Source: JBFGFG01 sp041627475
GTDB lineage: Bacteria > Actinomycetota > Nitriliruptoria > Nitriliruptorales > Nitriliruptoraceae
DNA: 5,777 nucleotides
Assembly (NCBI GenBank): GCA_041627475.1
Contig: JBFKQZ010000207.1
Coordinates: 1 to 5,777, forward strand
Reading direction: 5' to 3'
Shown: in pieces, positions 1 through 5,777 of the stretch
Numbering within the stretch: the first letter of the stretch is position 1
How the letters are laid out: each line of letters begins with the position of its first letter
Program-made: the position numbers and the translations under genes
Notes under the pieces: model-generated
Seen by the model: the letters and a program-made list of their open reading frames with translations, nothing else
Told to the model about the DNA's origin: nothing
Databases searched by the model: none

Positions 1-1
1 C

Positions 2-34
2 GACGTGCCCGGGGCGCATTGCCCGGGGCACGTC
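2..34 (+). terminator. Strong GC hairpin, probable terminator of a gene upstream of the window
   Basis: Bases 2-10 (GACGTGCCC) pair perfectly with 26-34 (GGGCACGTC). A single G-G mismatch (11/25) follows, then four more pairs (12-15 with 21-24) close a five-base GCATT loop. No T-tract follows, which is common for GC-rich terminators. The position about 70 bases before ilvA suggests it ends transcription from a preceding gene not present here. Hairpins are symmetric, so it could equally serve a gene reading the other way. Confidence 0.65.
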
Positions 35-65
35 ACGTGGGGCGCCGTCCACCTCGGCCAGCAGT

Positions 66-71
66 TAGGGT
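66..71 (+). promoter_or_regulatory. Possible -10 element for ilvA
   Basis: TAGGGT fits the TAnnnT pattern of actinobacterial -10 hexamers and lies between the upstream hairpin and the ilvA ribosome binding site, which would give a short leader of roughly 25 bases. No convincing -35 hexamer is seen 16-18 bases upstream, so this is weak. There is no room for a T-box or peptide attenuator in so short a leader. Confidence 0.3.
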
Positions 72-85
72 CACCCCACTGCCGC

Positions 86-92
86 GAGGGGG
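86..92 (+). promoter_or_regulatory. Shine-Dalgarno of ilvA
   Basis: GAGGGGG lies nine bases before the ATG at 102 and supports that start codon for threonine ammonia-lyase. Confidence 0.7.
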
Positions 93-101
93 AAGCAGGC
101 G

Positions 102-1313
102 ATGGCGTCGCTGGTCACGGTCGACGAGATCCGTGCTGCCGCCGTGCGGCTGGCCGACATCGCGCTGCGGACGCCGCTGGAGGACAGCCGCCACGCGTCG
201 TCCGTGATCGGCGGCCCGGTGCTGCTGAAGTGCGAGCACCTCCAGCGGACCGGGTCGTTCAAGATCCGGGGTGCCTACAACCGGATCGCGCAGCTGTCCG
301 ACGCCGAGAAGGCCAACGGGGTCGTGGCCGCCAGCGCCGGGAACCACGCGCAGGGCGTGGCGCTCGCAGCGACGCAGCAGGGCGTCGACGCGGTCGTCTA
401 CATGCCCGCCAACGCACCGATCCCGAAGGTCCAGGCGACCCGCGGCTATGGCGCCGAGGTCCGCTTCATCGACGGCGTCGTCGACGACTGCCTCGAGGCC
501 GCACGGACGCTCGCCGACGTCGAGGGACGCGTGCTGATCCACCCGTTCGACCACCGCGACGTCATCGCCGGCCAGGGAACGCTCGGTCTGGAGCTGCTCG
601 AGCAGGCGCCGGGCCTGCGGACGGTGCTGGTCCCGATCGGCGGGGGTGGGCTGGTCTCCGGCACGGCCGTGGCGCTCAAGGACGCCGACCCGAGCATCCG
701 TGTCGTCGGCGTGCAGGCGACCGGCGCCGCGTCGATCGCGCTGTCGCGGGAGCACGGTGGACCGACCACGCTGCCGTCGGTCGACACGATCGCCGACGGC
801 ATCGCCGTCAAGCGCCCCGGCGACCTGACCATGGCCCACATCGACGCGCTGGTCGACGACGTCGTCACGGTCGACGACGCGGCCACGGCCCAGGCCGTCC
901 TGCTGCTGCTCGAGCGGGCCAAGCAGCTCGTCGAGCCGTCAGGCGCCATCGGCCTCGGCGCACTCATGGCCGGCGTGGTCGAGGTCGAGACCCCGGCCGT
1001 CGTCGTGCTCAGCGGCGGCAACATCGACCCGCTCGTGCTGCGGACGCTCATCTCCACGGGTCTGGCCGAGGAGGACCGCTACCTCGCGATCCAGTGCCGC
1101 GTCGAGGACCGCCCGGGATCGCTGGCCAAGCTGCTCGACGAGATCGCCGACGAGCGGGCCAACGTCGTCACCGTGGAGCACCACCGCCTGCGCGACTGGA
1201 TCGGACTCGGCATGGTGGAGGTCGTGCTCGAGCTGGAGACGCGCGGCTCCGAGCATGCCGCCCACCTGGTCGCGACCCTCCGTGACCACGGCTACGACGT
1301 CGAGGAAGCCTGA
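102..1313 (+). CDS. ilvA: Threonine ammonia-lyase (threonine dehydratase), medium form with one C-terminal ACT domain
   Basis: This cytoplasmic PLP enzyme deaminates L-threonine to 2-oxobutanoate and ammonia, the first step of isoleucine synthesis. The 403-residue product shows the fold-type II PLP core. The cofactor lysine is K54 in TGSFKIRG, the SAGNHAQG substrate loop is at 78-85, and the glycine-rich phosphate-binding loop IGGGGLVSG is at 179-187. SGGNID at 304-309 borders the PLP ring. From about residue 327 the chain reads as a single ACT domain (CRVEDRPGSLAKLL, then a GYDV ending). E. coli TdcB (about 329 residues) lacks this domain, and E. coli IlvA (about 514) has a longer regulatory region. 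The ACT domain implies allosteric control by branched-chain amino acids, but ligand and direction cannot be read here. The anabolic role is inferred; a catabolic or serine-dehydrating role is possible. pgi starts one base after the stop. Confidence 0.95.
   Translation: MASLVTVDEIRAAAVRLADIALRTPLEDSRHASSVIGGPVLLKCEHLQRTGSFKIRGAYNRIAQLSDAEKANGVVAASAGNHAQGVALAATQQGVDAVVYMPANAPIPKVQATRGYGAEVRFIDGVVDDCLEAARTLADVEGRVLIHPFDHRDVIAGQGTLGLELLEQAPGLRTVLVPIGGGGLVSGTAVALKDADPSIRVVGVQATGAASIALSREHGGPTTLPSVDTIADGIAVKRPGDLTMAHIDALVDDVVTVDDAATAQAVLLLLERAKQLVEPSGAIGLGALMAGVVEVETPAVVVLSGGNIDPLVLRTLISTGLAEEDRYLAIQCRVEDRPGSLAKLLDEIADERANVVTVEHHRLRDWIGLGMVEVVLELETRGSEHAAHLVATLRDHGYDVEEA
1302..1308 (+). promoter_or_regulatory. 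Shine-Dalgarno of pgi inside the end of ilvA
   Basis: GAGGAAG lies within the last codons of ilvA, six bases before the ATG at 1315 when measured from its 3' end. It selects that ATG over an in-frame upstream ATG at 1255, which would add 20 residues unlike the family and overlap ilvA. Confidence 0.7.
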
Positions 1314-1314
1314 C

Positions 1315-2952
1315 ATGCCCAACCCCATGCTCGCGAGCGCGATCTGGTCGTTCCTGGAGGACCACGCCCAGGAGCGGCCACCAGCCACGCTGCGCCGACT
1401 GTTCGCCGAGGACCCGACCCGGGCGGCCCGGATGACCCACCGGGTCGGTGCGCTGACGGTCGACCTGTCGAAGCACCGCGTGACCGACCGCACGATGGAG
1501 CTGCTGCTCGACCTCGCACGGAACCGCCAGGTCCTCGAGCGCCTCCAGGCGACGCAGGCCGGTGAGGAGGTCAACACGACCGAGCACCGACCAGCACTCC
1601 ACACCGCGCTGCGGCTGCCACGGGACGCCGAGGTCCTCGTCGACGACGTCAACGTCGTCCCGCTGGTCCACGAGGAGCTGGACAAGGCGGTCGCCCTGGC
1701 CGAGCGCGTCCGCAGCGGCGAGTGGCGCGGCGCCACCGGCGAGCGCATCACGGACGTCGTGAACATCGGGATCGGCGGCTCGGACCTCGGACCGCGGATG
1801 CTGCACCGGGCGCTCGCCGACCACCACACCGGCGACCTCGCCGTCCACTTCGTCTCCAATGTCGACCCCGACGACATCGCCGACACCCTGGAGGTGGTGG
1901 ACCCGGCAACGACGCTGTTCGTCATCGTCAGCAAGTCGTTCGGCACGATCGAGACGCTGACGAACGCCCGCACGGCCCGGGCGTGGATCGTCGACGCCCT
2001 CGGCGAGGACGCCGTCGCCGACCACTTCGTGGCCGTGTCGACCAACGAGGAGCGTGTCGCCGACTTCGGCATCGACACCGACACGATGGTCGGCTTCTGG
2101 GACTGGGTCGGCGGCCGCTACTCGGTCAGCTCCGTCGTCGGCCTGTCCCTGCTGCTGGCCCTCGGCGAGGGCGGGTTCCGTGAGCTCCTCGCTGGCATGC
2201 GCGACGTCGACGAGCACGCCCGGACGGCCGACTACGAGGAGAACCTGCCGATCCTCATGGCCATGCTCCAGGTCTGGTACGGCAGCGTGCTCGGCGCCCA
2301 GTCGCAGGCGGTCGTGCCCTACTCGACGCGCCTGGCCCGCCTGCCCGCCTACCTCCAGCAGCTCGAGATGGAGTCCAACGGCAAGCGGGTCACCCACGAC
2401 GGCACGCTGGTCGAGCACGACACCGGCGCGATCCTGTGGGGCGAGCCGGGCACCGACGGACAGCATGCCTTCTTCCAGCTGCTGCACCAGGGGACGCACC
2501 TCGTCCCGGTCGACTTCATCGGTGTGCTGCGTCCCACCAACGACGTCGGCGACCACCACGACCAGCTGCTCGCCAACATGTTCGCCCAGGGCGCGGCCCT
2601 GGCCTTCGGCCGCACGGAGGACGAGGTCGCTGCCGCCGGCGTCGACGACGCGCTCGTCCCCCATCGCACCTTCCCCGGCAACCGGCCCTCGACGACGATC
2701 CTGCTGGACGAGCTCACGCCCCGCTCCGTCGGCCAGCTCGTGGCGCTGTACGAGCAGAAGACCGCTGCCCTCGCCGCCGTCTGGGACATCAACGCCTACG
2801 ACCAGTGGGGCGTCGAGCTCGGCAAGGTGCTCGCCACCGGGCTGCTCGACGTCCTGGTGGCCGACGAGCCCCTCCAGGAGGGCGACGGTGGGCTCGATGC
2901 GTCCACTGCTGCGCTCGTGGCGCTCGCGCGGCGCGCACGGGGTAGGGACTGA
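1315..2952 (+). CDS. pgi: Glucose-6-phosphate isomerase
   Basis: This enzyme interconverts glucose-6-phosphate and fructose-6-phosphate in the cytoplasm, joining glycolysis/gluconeogenesis to the pentose phosphate pathway. The product is 545 residues, close to E. coli Pgi (549), and complete. Visible motifs are IGIGGSDLGP (151-160), the sugar-phosphate loop SKSFGTIET (207-215), the first family signature DWVGGRYSVSS (263-273) with R268, and the second signature ending DQWGVELGK (496-504). By family knowledge the catalytic residues are E353 (EMESNGK), H384 (GQHAF) and K504, all present. The ATG at 1315 is chosen for its Shine-Dalgarno and because the protein then starts as the family does. The ilvA stop is separated by a single base, so the two genes are very probably co-transcribed. 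tal follows after 55 bases in a different frame, so this is not a Pgi-Tal fusion. Confidence 0.97.
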   Translation: MPNPMLASAIWSFLEDHAQERPPATLRRLFAEDPTRAARMTHRVGALTVDLSKHRVTDRTMELLLDLARNRQVLERLQATQAGEEVNTTEHRPALHTALRLPRDAEVLVDDVNVVPLVHEELDKAVALAERVRSGEWRGATGERITDVVNIGIGGSDLGPRMLHRALADHHTGDLAVHFVSNVDPDDIADTLEVVDPATTLFVIVSKSFGTIETLTNARTARAWIVDALGEDAVADHFVAVSTNEERVADFGIDTDTMVGFWDWVGGRYSVSSVVGLSLLLALGEGGFRELLAGMRDVDEHARTADYEENLPILMAMLQVWYGSVLGAQSQAVVPYSTRLARLPAYLQQLEMESNGKRVTHDGTLVEHDTGAILWGEPGTDGQHAFFQLLHQGTHLVPVDFIGVLRPTNDVGDHHDQLLANMFAQGAALAFGRTEDEVAAAGVDDALVPHRTFPGNRPSTTILLDELTPRSVGQLVALYEQKTAALAAVWDINAYDQWGVELGKVLATGLLDVLVADEPLQEGDGGLDASTAALVALARRARGRD

Positions 2953-2959
2953 ACACGCA

Positions 2960-2977
2960 GACGCATACGATTGCGTC
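2960..2977. promoter_or_regulatory. Small palindrome around a -10-like hexamer in the pgi-tal gap
   Basis: GACGCA (2960-2965) and TGCGTC (2972-2977) form a perfect six-base inverted repeat around TACGAT, which fits the TAnnnT -10 pattern. It could be an operator overlapping an internal promoter for tal, a short RNA hairpin, or chance. The best -35 candidate at the right distance (TAGGGA, 2943-2948) matches the consensus poorly. Confidence 0.3.
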
Positions 2978-3007
2978 GAGCCGCTTCGCCGACGACCGGA
3001 TCCGTTC

Positions 3008-4078
3008 ATGAACCCCCTGCAGGAACTCGCACAGCTCGGCCAGAGCATCTGGCAGGACGACATCCGGCGCGACATGCTCGACGACGGCGTGCTCGAACAG
3101 CGCATCGACGAGTGGGCCGTGACCGGGCTGACGTCCAACCCGTCGATCTTCGACAAGGCGATCTCCGGGAGCGACCTCTACGACGATGCCATCGACCAGC
3201 TCGTCGCCGACGGTGTCACCGACCCCGAGGAGCTGTTCTTCGCGCTGGCGATCGACGACCTGCGCCGGGCCGCCGACCTCTTCCTCCCGGTCTTCGAGTC
3301 CACCGGACGTGTCGACGGCTGCGTCTCGCTGGAGGTCTCGCCCAAGCTCGCCGACGACACCGACGCGACGATCGCCCAGGCCGCCGAGCTCTTCGACCGT
3401 GCCGACCGCCCGAACCTCATGATCAAGATCCCGGGCACCCCGGCGGGCCTGCCGGCGATCACCGAGACCATCGCGAGCGGCATCCCCGTCAACGTCACGC
3501 TGTTGTTCTCGGTCCAGCAGTACCTCGCCCAGGCCGAGGCCTGGCTGCAGGGACTGGAGCGGCGGCTGGAGGCCGGCGAGTCCGTGGCCGGCATCCCGTC
3601 CGTCGCCTCGATCTTCGTCTCGCGCTGGGACGTCGCGGCGAACGCGCAGCTGCCGGAGTCGCTGCACAACCGTCTCGGCGTGGCCGTCTGCGCGCAGGCC
3701 TACGCCGCCTACTGCGACCTGCTCGCGTCCGACCGCTTCCAGCGACTGGCCGAGGCCGGCGCGGCGCCCCAGCGACTGCTGTTCGCCTCCACCTCGACCA
3801 AGGACCCCGCCCAGCGCGACACGGAGTACGTCGAGGCGCTCGCCGCCCGCGACACGGTCAACACCGTTCCGCAGGCGACGCTCGCTGCGTTCGCGGACCA
3901 CGGCGTCGTCGGTGAGCCGCTGCCGCGTGACGGCGGTCCGGCGACGGGCGATGCCGCGGTCGTGGCCGAGGCGGGCGTGGACATCGAGGGCCTCGCTGCC
4001 AAGCTCCAGGAGGAGGGCAAGCAGTCCTTCGTCGACTCCTGGGAAGCCATGCTGTCCACCCTCCGCGACGCGGTCTGA
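3008..4078 (+). CDS. tal: Transaldolase, mycobacterial/actinobacterial type
   Basis: This enzyme transfers a dihydroxyacetone unit between sedoheptulose-7-phosphate and glyceraldehyde-3-phosphate, giving erythrose-4-phosphate and fructose-6-phosphate. The product has 356 residues, the longer form typical of actinobacteria. The Schiff-base lysine is K140 in LMIKIPGT. Other active-site positions known from E. coli TalB have clear counterparts: D17, N44 in GLTSNPSIF, E109 in SLEVSP, T164 in VNVTLLFS, and S201 and R206 in SIFVSRWD. The C-terminal stretch DTVNTVPQATLAAF is also typical. The ATG at 3008 matches the family's N-terminus (NPLQELAQLGQSIW); the reading frame is open further upstream but runs inside pgi. 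Only a weak GGA (2998-3000) precedes it, so translation may be modest or coupled to pgi. Its fructose-6-phosphate product is the Pgi substrate, which fits the pairing with pgi. No zwf or opcA follows within the window. Confidence 0.96.
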   Translation: MNPLQELAQLGQSIWQDDIRRDMLDDGVLEQRIDEWAVTGLTSNPSIFDKAISGSDLYDDAIDQLVADGVTDPEELFFALAIDDLRRAADLFLPVFESTGRVDGCVSLEVSPKLADDTDATIAQAAELFDRADRPNLMIKIPGTPAGLPAITETIASGIPVNVTLLFSVQQYLAQAEAWLQGLERRLEAGESVAGIPSVASIFVSRWDVAANAQLPESLHNRLGVAVCAQAYAAYCDLLASDRFQRLAEAGAAPQRLLFASTSTKDPAQRDTEYVEALAARDTVNTVPQATLAAFADHGVVGEPLPRDGGPATGDAAVVAEAGVDIEGLAAKLQEEGKQSFVDSWEAMLSTLRDAV

Positions 4079-4086
4079 ACCCGCCG

Positions 4087-4102
4087 ACGCTGTCAGCCTG
4101 AC
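4087..4102 (+). repeat. GTCAG palindromic repeat, copy in the tal-fumC gap
   Basis: ACGCTGTCAGCCTGAC contains the palindrome GTCAG-C-CTGAC (4092-4102). It matches GCGTTGTCAGTCTGAC at 5689-5704 at 13 of 16 positions, with the same central one-base spacer arrangement. It begins nine bases after the tal stop. It may be a dispersed intergenic repeat or a protein-binding site. Confidence 0.5.
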
Positions 4103-4146
4103 GTGCGCTGGGGCCCTTCGGCTCTGGCCGCGCGCGGCTGCTCTGG

Positions 4147-4152
4147 TTGACT
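4147..4152 (+). promoter_or_regulatory. Possible -35 hexamer upstream of fumC
   Basis: TTGACT matches five of six positions of the TTGACA consensus and lies about 60 bases before the fumC start. No good -10 hexamer is found 16-18 bases downstream, where the sequence is G/C only, so a promoter is only suggested. The surrounding 132-base gap holds no supported gene. It also contains a 12-base self-complementary GC run at 4127-4138, too small to call a terminator. Confidence 0.2.
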
Positions 4153-4196
4153 CGGGGCCGACGATGCCAGCGGGCGAGCACGCCCGACCCGAACCC

Positions 4197-4200
4197 GGAG
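4197..4200 (+). promoter_or_regulatory. Shine-Dalgarno of fumC
   Basis: GGAG ends ten bases before the ATG at 4211 and supports that start over the in-frame ATG at 4241. Confidence 0.5.
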
Positions 4201-4210
4201 CCACCAGCAC

Positions 4211-5599
4211 ATGAGTGACGTTCGCATCGCCCACGACACGATGGGTGAGATGGAGCTGCCCGGCGACGCCCTCTGGGGTGCGTCGACCCAGCGTGCCGTC
4301 CTGAACTTCCCCGTCAGCGGCAAGCCCGTGCCGATGGAGATCGTGCAGGGCATGGCGCTGCTCAAGTGGGCCGCCGCCACCGCCAACGAGGAGACCGACG
4401 TCGTCGACGCCGAGCGCGCCGACGCGATCCGCCGCGCCGCCGACGAGGTCCTCGACGGCCAGCTCGACCGGCACTTCCCCGTCGACGTCTTCCAGACCGG
4501 CTCCGGGACCTCGACGAACATGAACGTCAACGAGGTGCTGGCCAACCGCGCCAAGCAGCTCCTCGGCGAGCCACTCGAGTCCGACAAGGTCCACCCCAAC
4601 GACCACGTCAACGCGTCGCAGTCGTCCAACGACACCTTCCCGAGCGCCTGCCACATCGCCACGGCGCGGCTGACCCGGGAGCGGACCATCCCCGCGCTGC
4701 AGCAACTGGCCGAGGCCCTGCGCGCGAAGCAGTCCGAGTGGGCCGACGTCACCAAGCCCGGCCGCACCCACCTGATGGACGCCACCCCCGTCACGCTCGG
4801 CCAGGAGTTCGGCGGCTACGCCCGGCAGGTCGAGCTGGGCATCGTCCGACTCGAGTCGGCCCTGGAGCGCGTCCACGAGCTGGCCCTCGGCGGCACGGCC
4901 GTCGGCACGGGGCTGAACTGCCCGCCCGGGTTCGTCGAGCGTGTCATCGAGCTGGTCGCCGAGCGCACCGGGATCCCGTTCGTCGAGGCCGCCGACCACT
5001 TCGAGGCGCAGGGCAGCCGCGACGCGCTCGTCGAACTGTCGGGTGCGACGAAGGTCGTCGCCGTCTCGCTGCTCAAGATCGCCAACGACGTCCGCTGGCT
5101 GTCGTCGGGTCCCCGCACCGGGATCGGCGAGATCCAGCTGCCGGCCATCCAGCCGGGCTCGTCGATCATGCCCGGCAAGGTCAACCCGGTGATTCCCGAG
5201 TCGGTGCGGCAGGTGGCCGCGCAGGTCATCGGCAACGACGCAGCGGTGACCGTCGGCGGCCTGTCCGGTGAGCTCGAGCTCAACGTGATGATCCCGCTGA
5301 TGGCCACCAACGTCGTCGAGTCGCTGACGCTGCTCGCCACGGTGTCGGAGATCTTCGTCACGAAGTGCCTCGATGGCACCGAGGCGACCGACGCCGGGCC
5401 GCGTGCGGTCGAGCGCTCGCTGATGTCGGTGACCGCGCTGGTGCCCGAGATCGGTTACGAGCGCAGCGCGAAGCTCGCCAAGACCGCGCACCAGAACGGC
5501 ACGACGCTGCGCGAGGAGGCCATCGCCGACGGCGTCGACGAGGCGCTGCTCGACCGCGTCCTCGACTACCGACGCATGGCGGAGGGCGGGATCCTCTGA
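4211..5599 (+). CDS. fumC: Class II fumarate hydratase (fumarase C)
   Basis: This cofactor-free cytoplasmic enzyme reversibly hydrates fumarate to L-malate in the TCA cycle. The 462-residue product has the length and motif order of the class II fumarase/aspartase superfamily. It shows GASTQRAVLNFPVSG (23-37), GSGTSTNMNVNEV (97-109), HPND (128-131), SQSSNDTFP (136-144), GRTHLMDATPVTLGQE (184-199) with H187, and the mobile signature loop GSSIMPGKVNP (316-326). The first serine of that loop, S317, corresponds to the catalytic base S318 of E. coli FumC; K323, N325 and E330 are also conserved. Fumarase is preferred over aspartase because of the TQRAVLNFPVSG start and the fumarase-like C-terminus (GYERSAKLAKTAHQNGTTLREEAI), but relatives in this superfamily can differ by few residues. 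The protein start matches the family pattern 'HDTMGE'. It has its own Shine-Dalgarno and is followed by a strong terminator. Confidence 0.95.
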   Translation: MSDVRIAHDTMGEMELPGDALWGASTQRAVLNFPVSGKPVPMEIVQGMALLKWAAATANEETDVVDAERADAIRRAADEVLDGQLDRHFPVDVFQTGSGTSTNMNVNEVLANRAKQLLGEPLESDKVHPNDHVNASQSSNDTFPSACHIATARLTRERTIPALQQLAEALRAKQSEWADVTKPGRTHLMDATPVTLGQEFGGYARQVELGIVRLESALERVHELALGGTAVGTGLNCPPGFVERVIELVAERTGIPFVEAADHFEAQGSRDALVELSGATKVVAVSLLKIANDVRWLSSGPRTGIGEIQLPAIQPGSSIMPGKVNPVIPESVRQVAAQVIGNDAAVTVGGLSGELELNVMIPLMATNVVESLTLLATVSEIFVTKCLDGTEATDAGPRAVERSLMSVTALVPEIGYERSAKLAKTAHQNGTTLREEAIADGVDEALLDRVLDYRRMAEGGIL

Positions 5600-5622
5600 C
5601 CGCCTGACGACGGCAACGACGC

Positions 5623-5649
5623 GAACGCCCGGCCCACGGCCGGGCGTTC
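5623..5649 (+). terminator. Terminator hairpin after fumC
   Basis: GAACGCCCGGCC (5623-5634) pairs perfectly over 12 bases with 5638-5649, leaving a three-base CAC loop. It begins 24 bases after the fumC stop. No clear T-tract follows, as is common in GC-rich genomes. It probably ends the fumC transcript. Confidence 0.85.
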
Positions 5650-5670
5650 CGCGTGCTGGCGAGGCCCCAA

Positions 5671-5680
5671 ACGCTGTCAG
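5671..5680 (+). repeat. GTCAG repeat, half-site copy
   Basis: ACGCTGTCAG is identical to the first ten bases of the repeat at 4087. Here the second arm (CTGAC) is missing, so only half of the palindrome is present. Its TGTCAG core lies 18 bases before the core of the next copy at 5693. Confidence 0.45.
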
Positions 5681-5688
5681 CGCGGCAT

Positions 5689-5736
5689 GCGTTGTCAGTC
5701 TGACTGCGGTTTGCGCCGTAGCAGGACTGACAACGC
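5689..5736. repeat. Inverted repeat with inner stem, containing a GTCAG palindrome
   Basis: GCGTTGTCAGTC (5689-5700) is the exact reverse complement of 5725-5736, separated by 24 bases. Inside the spacer, CTGCGG (5704-5709) can pair with CCG (5716-5718) and CAG (5722-5724) with a three-base bulge, so the whole element can fold as a long imperfect stem. The left arm runs into a complete GTCAG-T-CTGAC palindrome (5694-5704). It could be a mobile-type palindromic repeat, a regulator binding region for a gene to the right of the window, or a second terminator. Confidence 0.6.
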
Positions 5737-5777
5737 TTCTCCACAGCGAGCAAGGTCGGCTTCGGAGCAGCAGGACG

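Noticed and set aside
34..39. CACGTG palindrome next to the left-edge hairpin
   Set aside because: A six-base GC-rich palindrome is expected by chance, and it overlaps the end of the hairpin; nothing links it to a regulator.
5..1285. A 426-codon + strand frame over ilvA in another frame
   Set aside because: It is extremely arginine- and glycine-rich with no family motif, while the overlapping ilvA frame has all catalytic motifs.
1310..1315. CTGACA matching the repeat core at the ilvA-pgi junction
   Set aside because: It is formed by the ilvA stop codon, the spacer base and the first base of the pgi start, with no flanking match to the longer repeat, so it is probably coincidence.
1168..3156. 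A 662-codon open frame on the minus strand opposite pgi
   Set aside because: It shows no recognisable family motif, crosses the boundaries of ilvA, pgi and tal, and has the composition of a GC-rich shadow frame.
4079..4210. A possible small gene or structured RNA between tal and fumC
   Set aside because: The open frames here are continuations of shadow frames from tal, and no long stable stem or tRNA-like fold was found, only short GC palindromes and the GTCAG repeat.
2789..5491. A 900-codon open frame on the minus strand opposite tal and fumC
   Set aside because: It is antisense to two certain genes and made of arginine-, glycine- and valine-rich low-complexity sequence. Long antisense frames are expected when third codon positions are nearly all G or C.
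5358..5753. A 131-codon minus-strand frame starting in the right-edge repeats
   Set aside because: Most of it is antisense to fumC and it runs through the terminator and inverted repeat. No family resemblance or convincing ribosome binding site is seen.

Overview
The window is a very GC-rich stretch of chromosome with strong G/C preference at third codon positions. It carries four intact housekeeping genes, all on the + strand and covering most of the sequence. The protein styles fit a high-GC actinobacterial lineage: a mycobacterial-type transaldolase of about 356 residues, a medium-length threonine ammonia-lyase with one ACT domain, and a class II fumarase with the motif order seen in actinobacteria. 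This assignment is an inference; no rRNA or other phylogenetic marker is present.

Layout. Positions 1-101 hold a strong hairpin (2-34), probably the terminator of a gene upstream of the window, followed by a possible promoter and a clear Shine-Dalgarno for the first gene. Then come ilvA (102-1313, threonine ammonia-lyase), pgi (1315-2952, glucose-6-phosphate isomerase, one base after the ilvA stop), a 55-base gap containing a small palindrome, tal (3008-4078, transaldolase), a 132-base gap, and fumC (4211-5599, class II fumarase). After fumC there is a near-perfect terminator hairpin (5623-5649). The last 100 bases hold copies of a GTCAG-based palindromic repeat, one of them part of a larger imperfect stem-loop (5689-5736). 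No gene is supported from 5600 to 5777.

Function. Pgi and Tal link glycolysis/gluconeogenesis with the non-oxidative pentose phosphate pathway. Fumarase hydrates fumarate to malate in the TCA cycle. IlvA converts threonine to 2-oxobutanoate at the entry to isoleucine synthesis. The ilvA-pgi junction is so tight that the two are almost certainly co-transcribed, and tal may belong to the same unit. fumC has its own ribosome binding site and a larger upstream gap and could be transcribed separately.

No new biological system was found. The least explained material is non-coding: the GTCAG repeat, which occurs in the tal-fumC gap and again after fumC, and the larger inverted repeat at the right edge. 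No mobile element, CRISPR array, tRNA, rRNA or riboswitch was seen.
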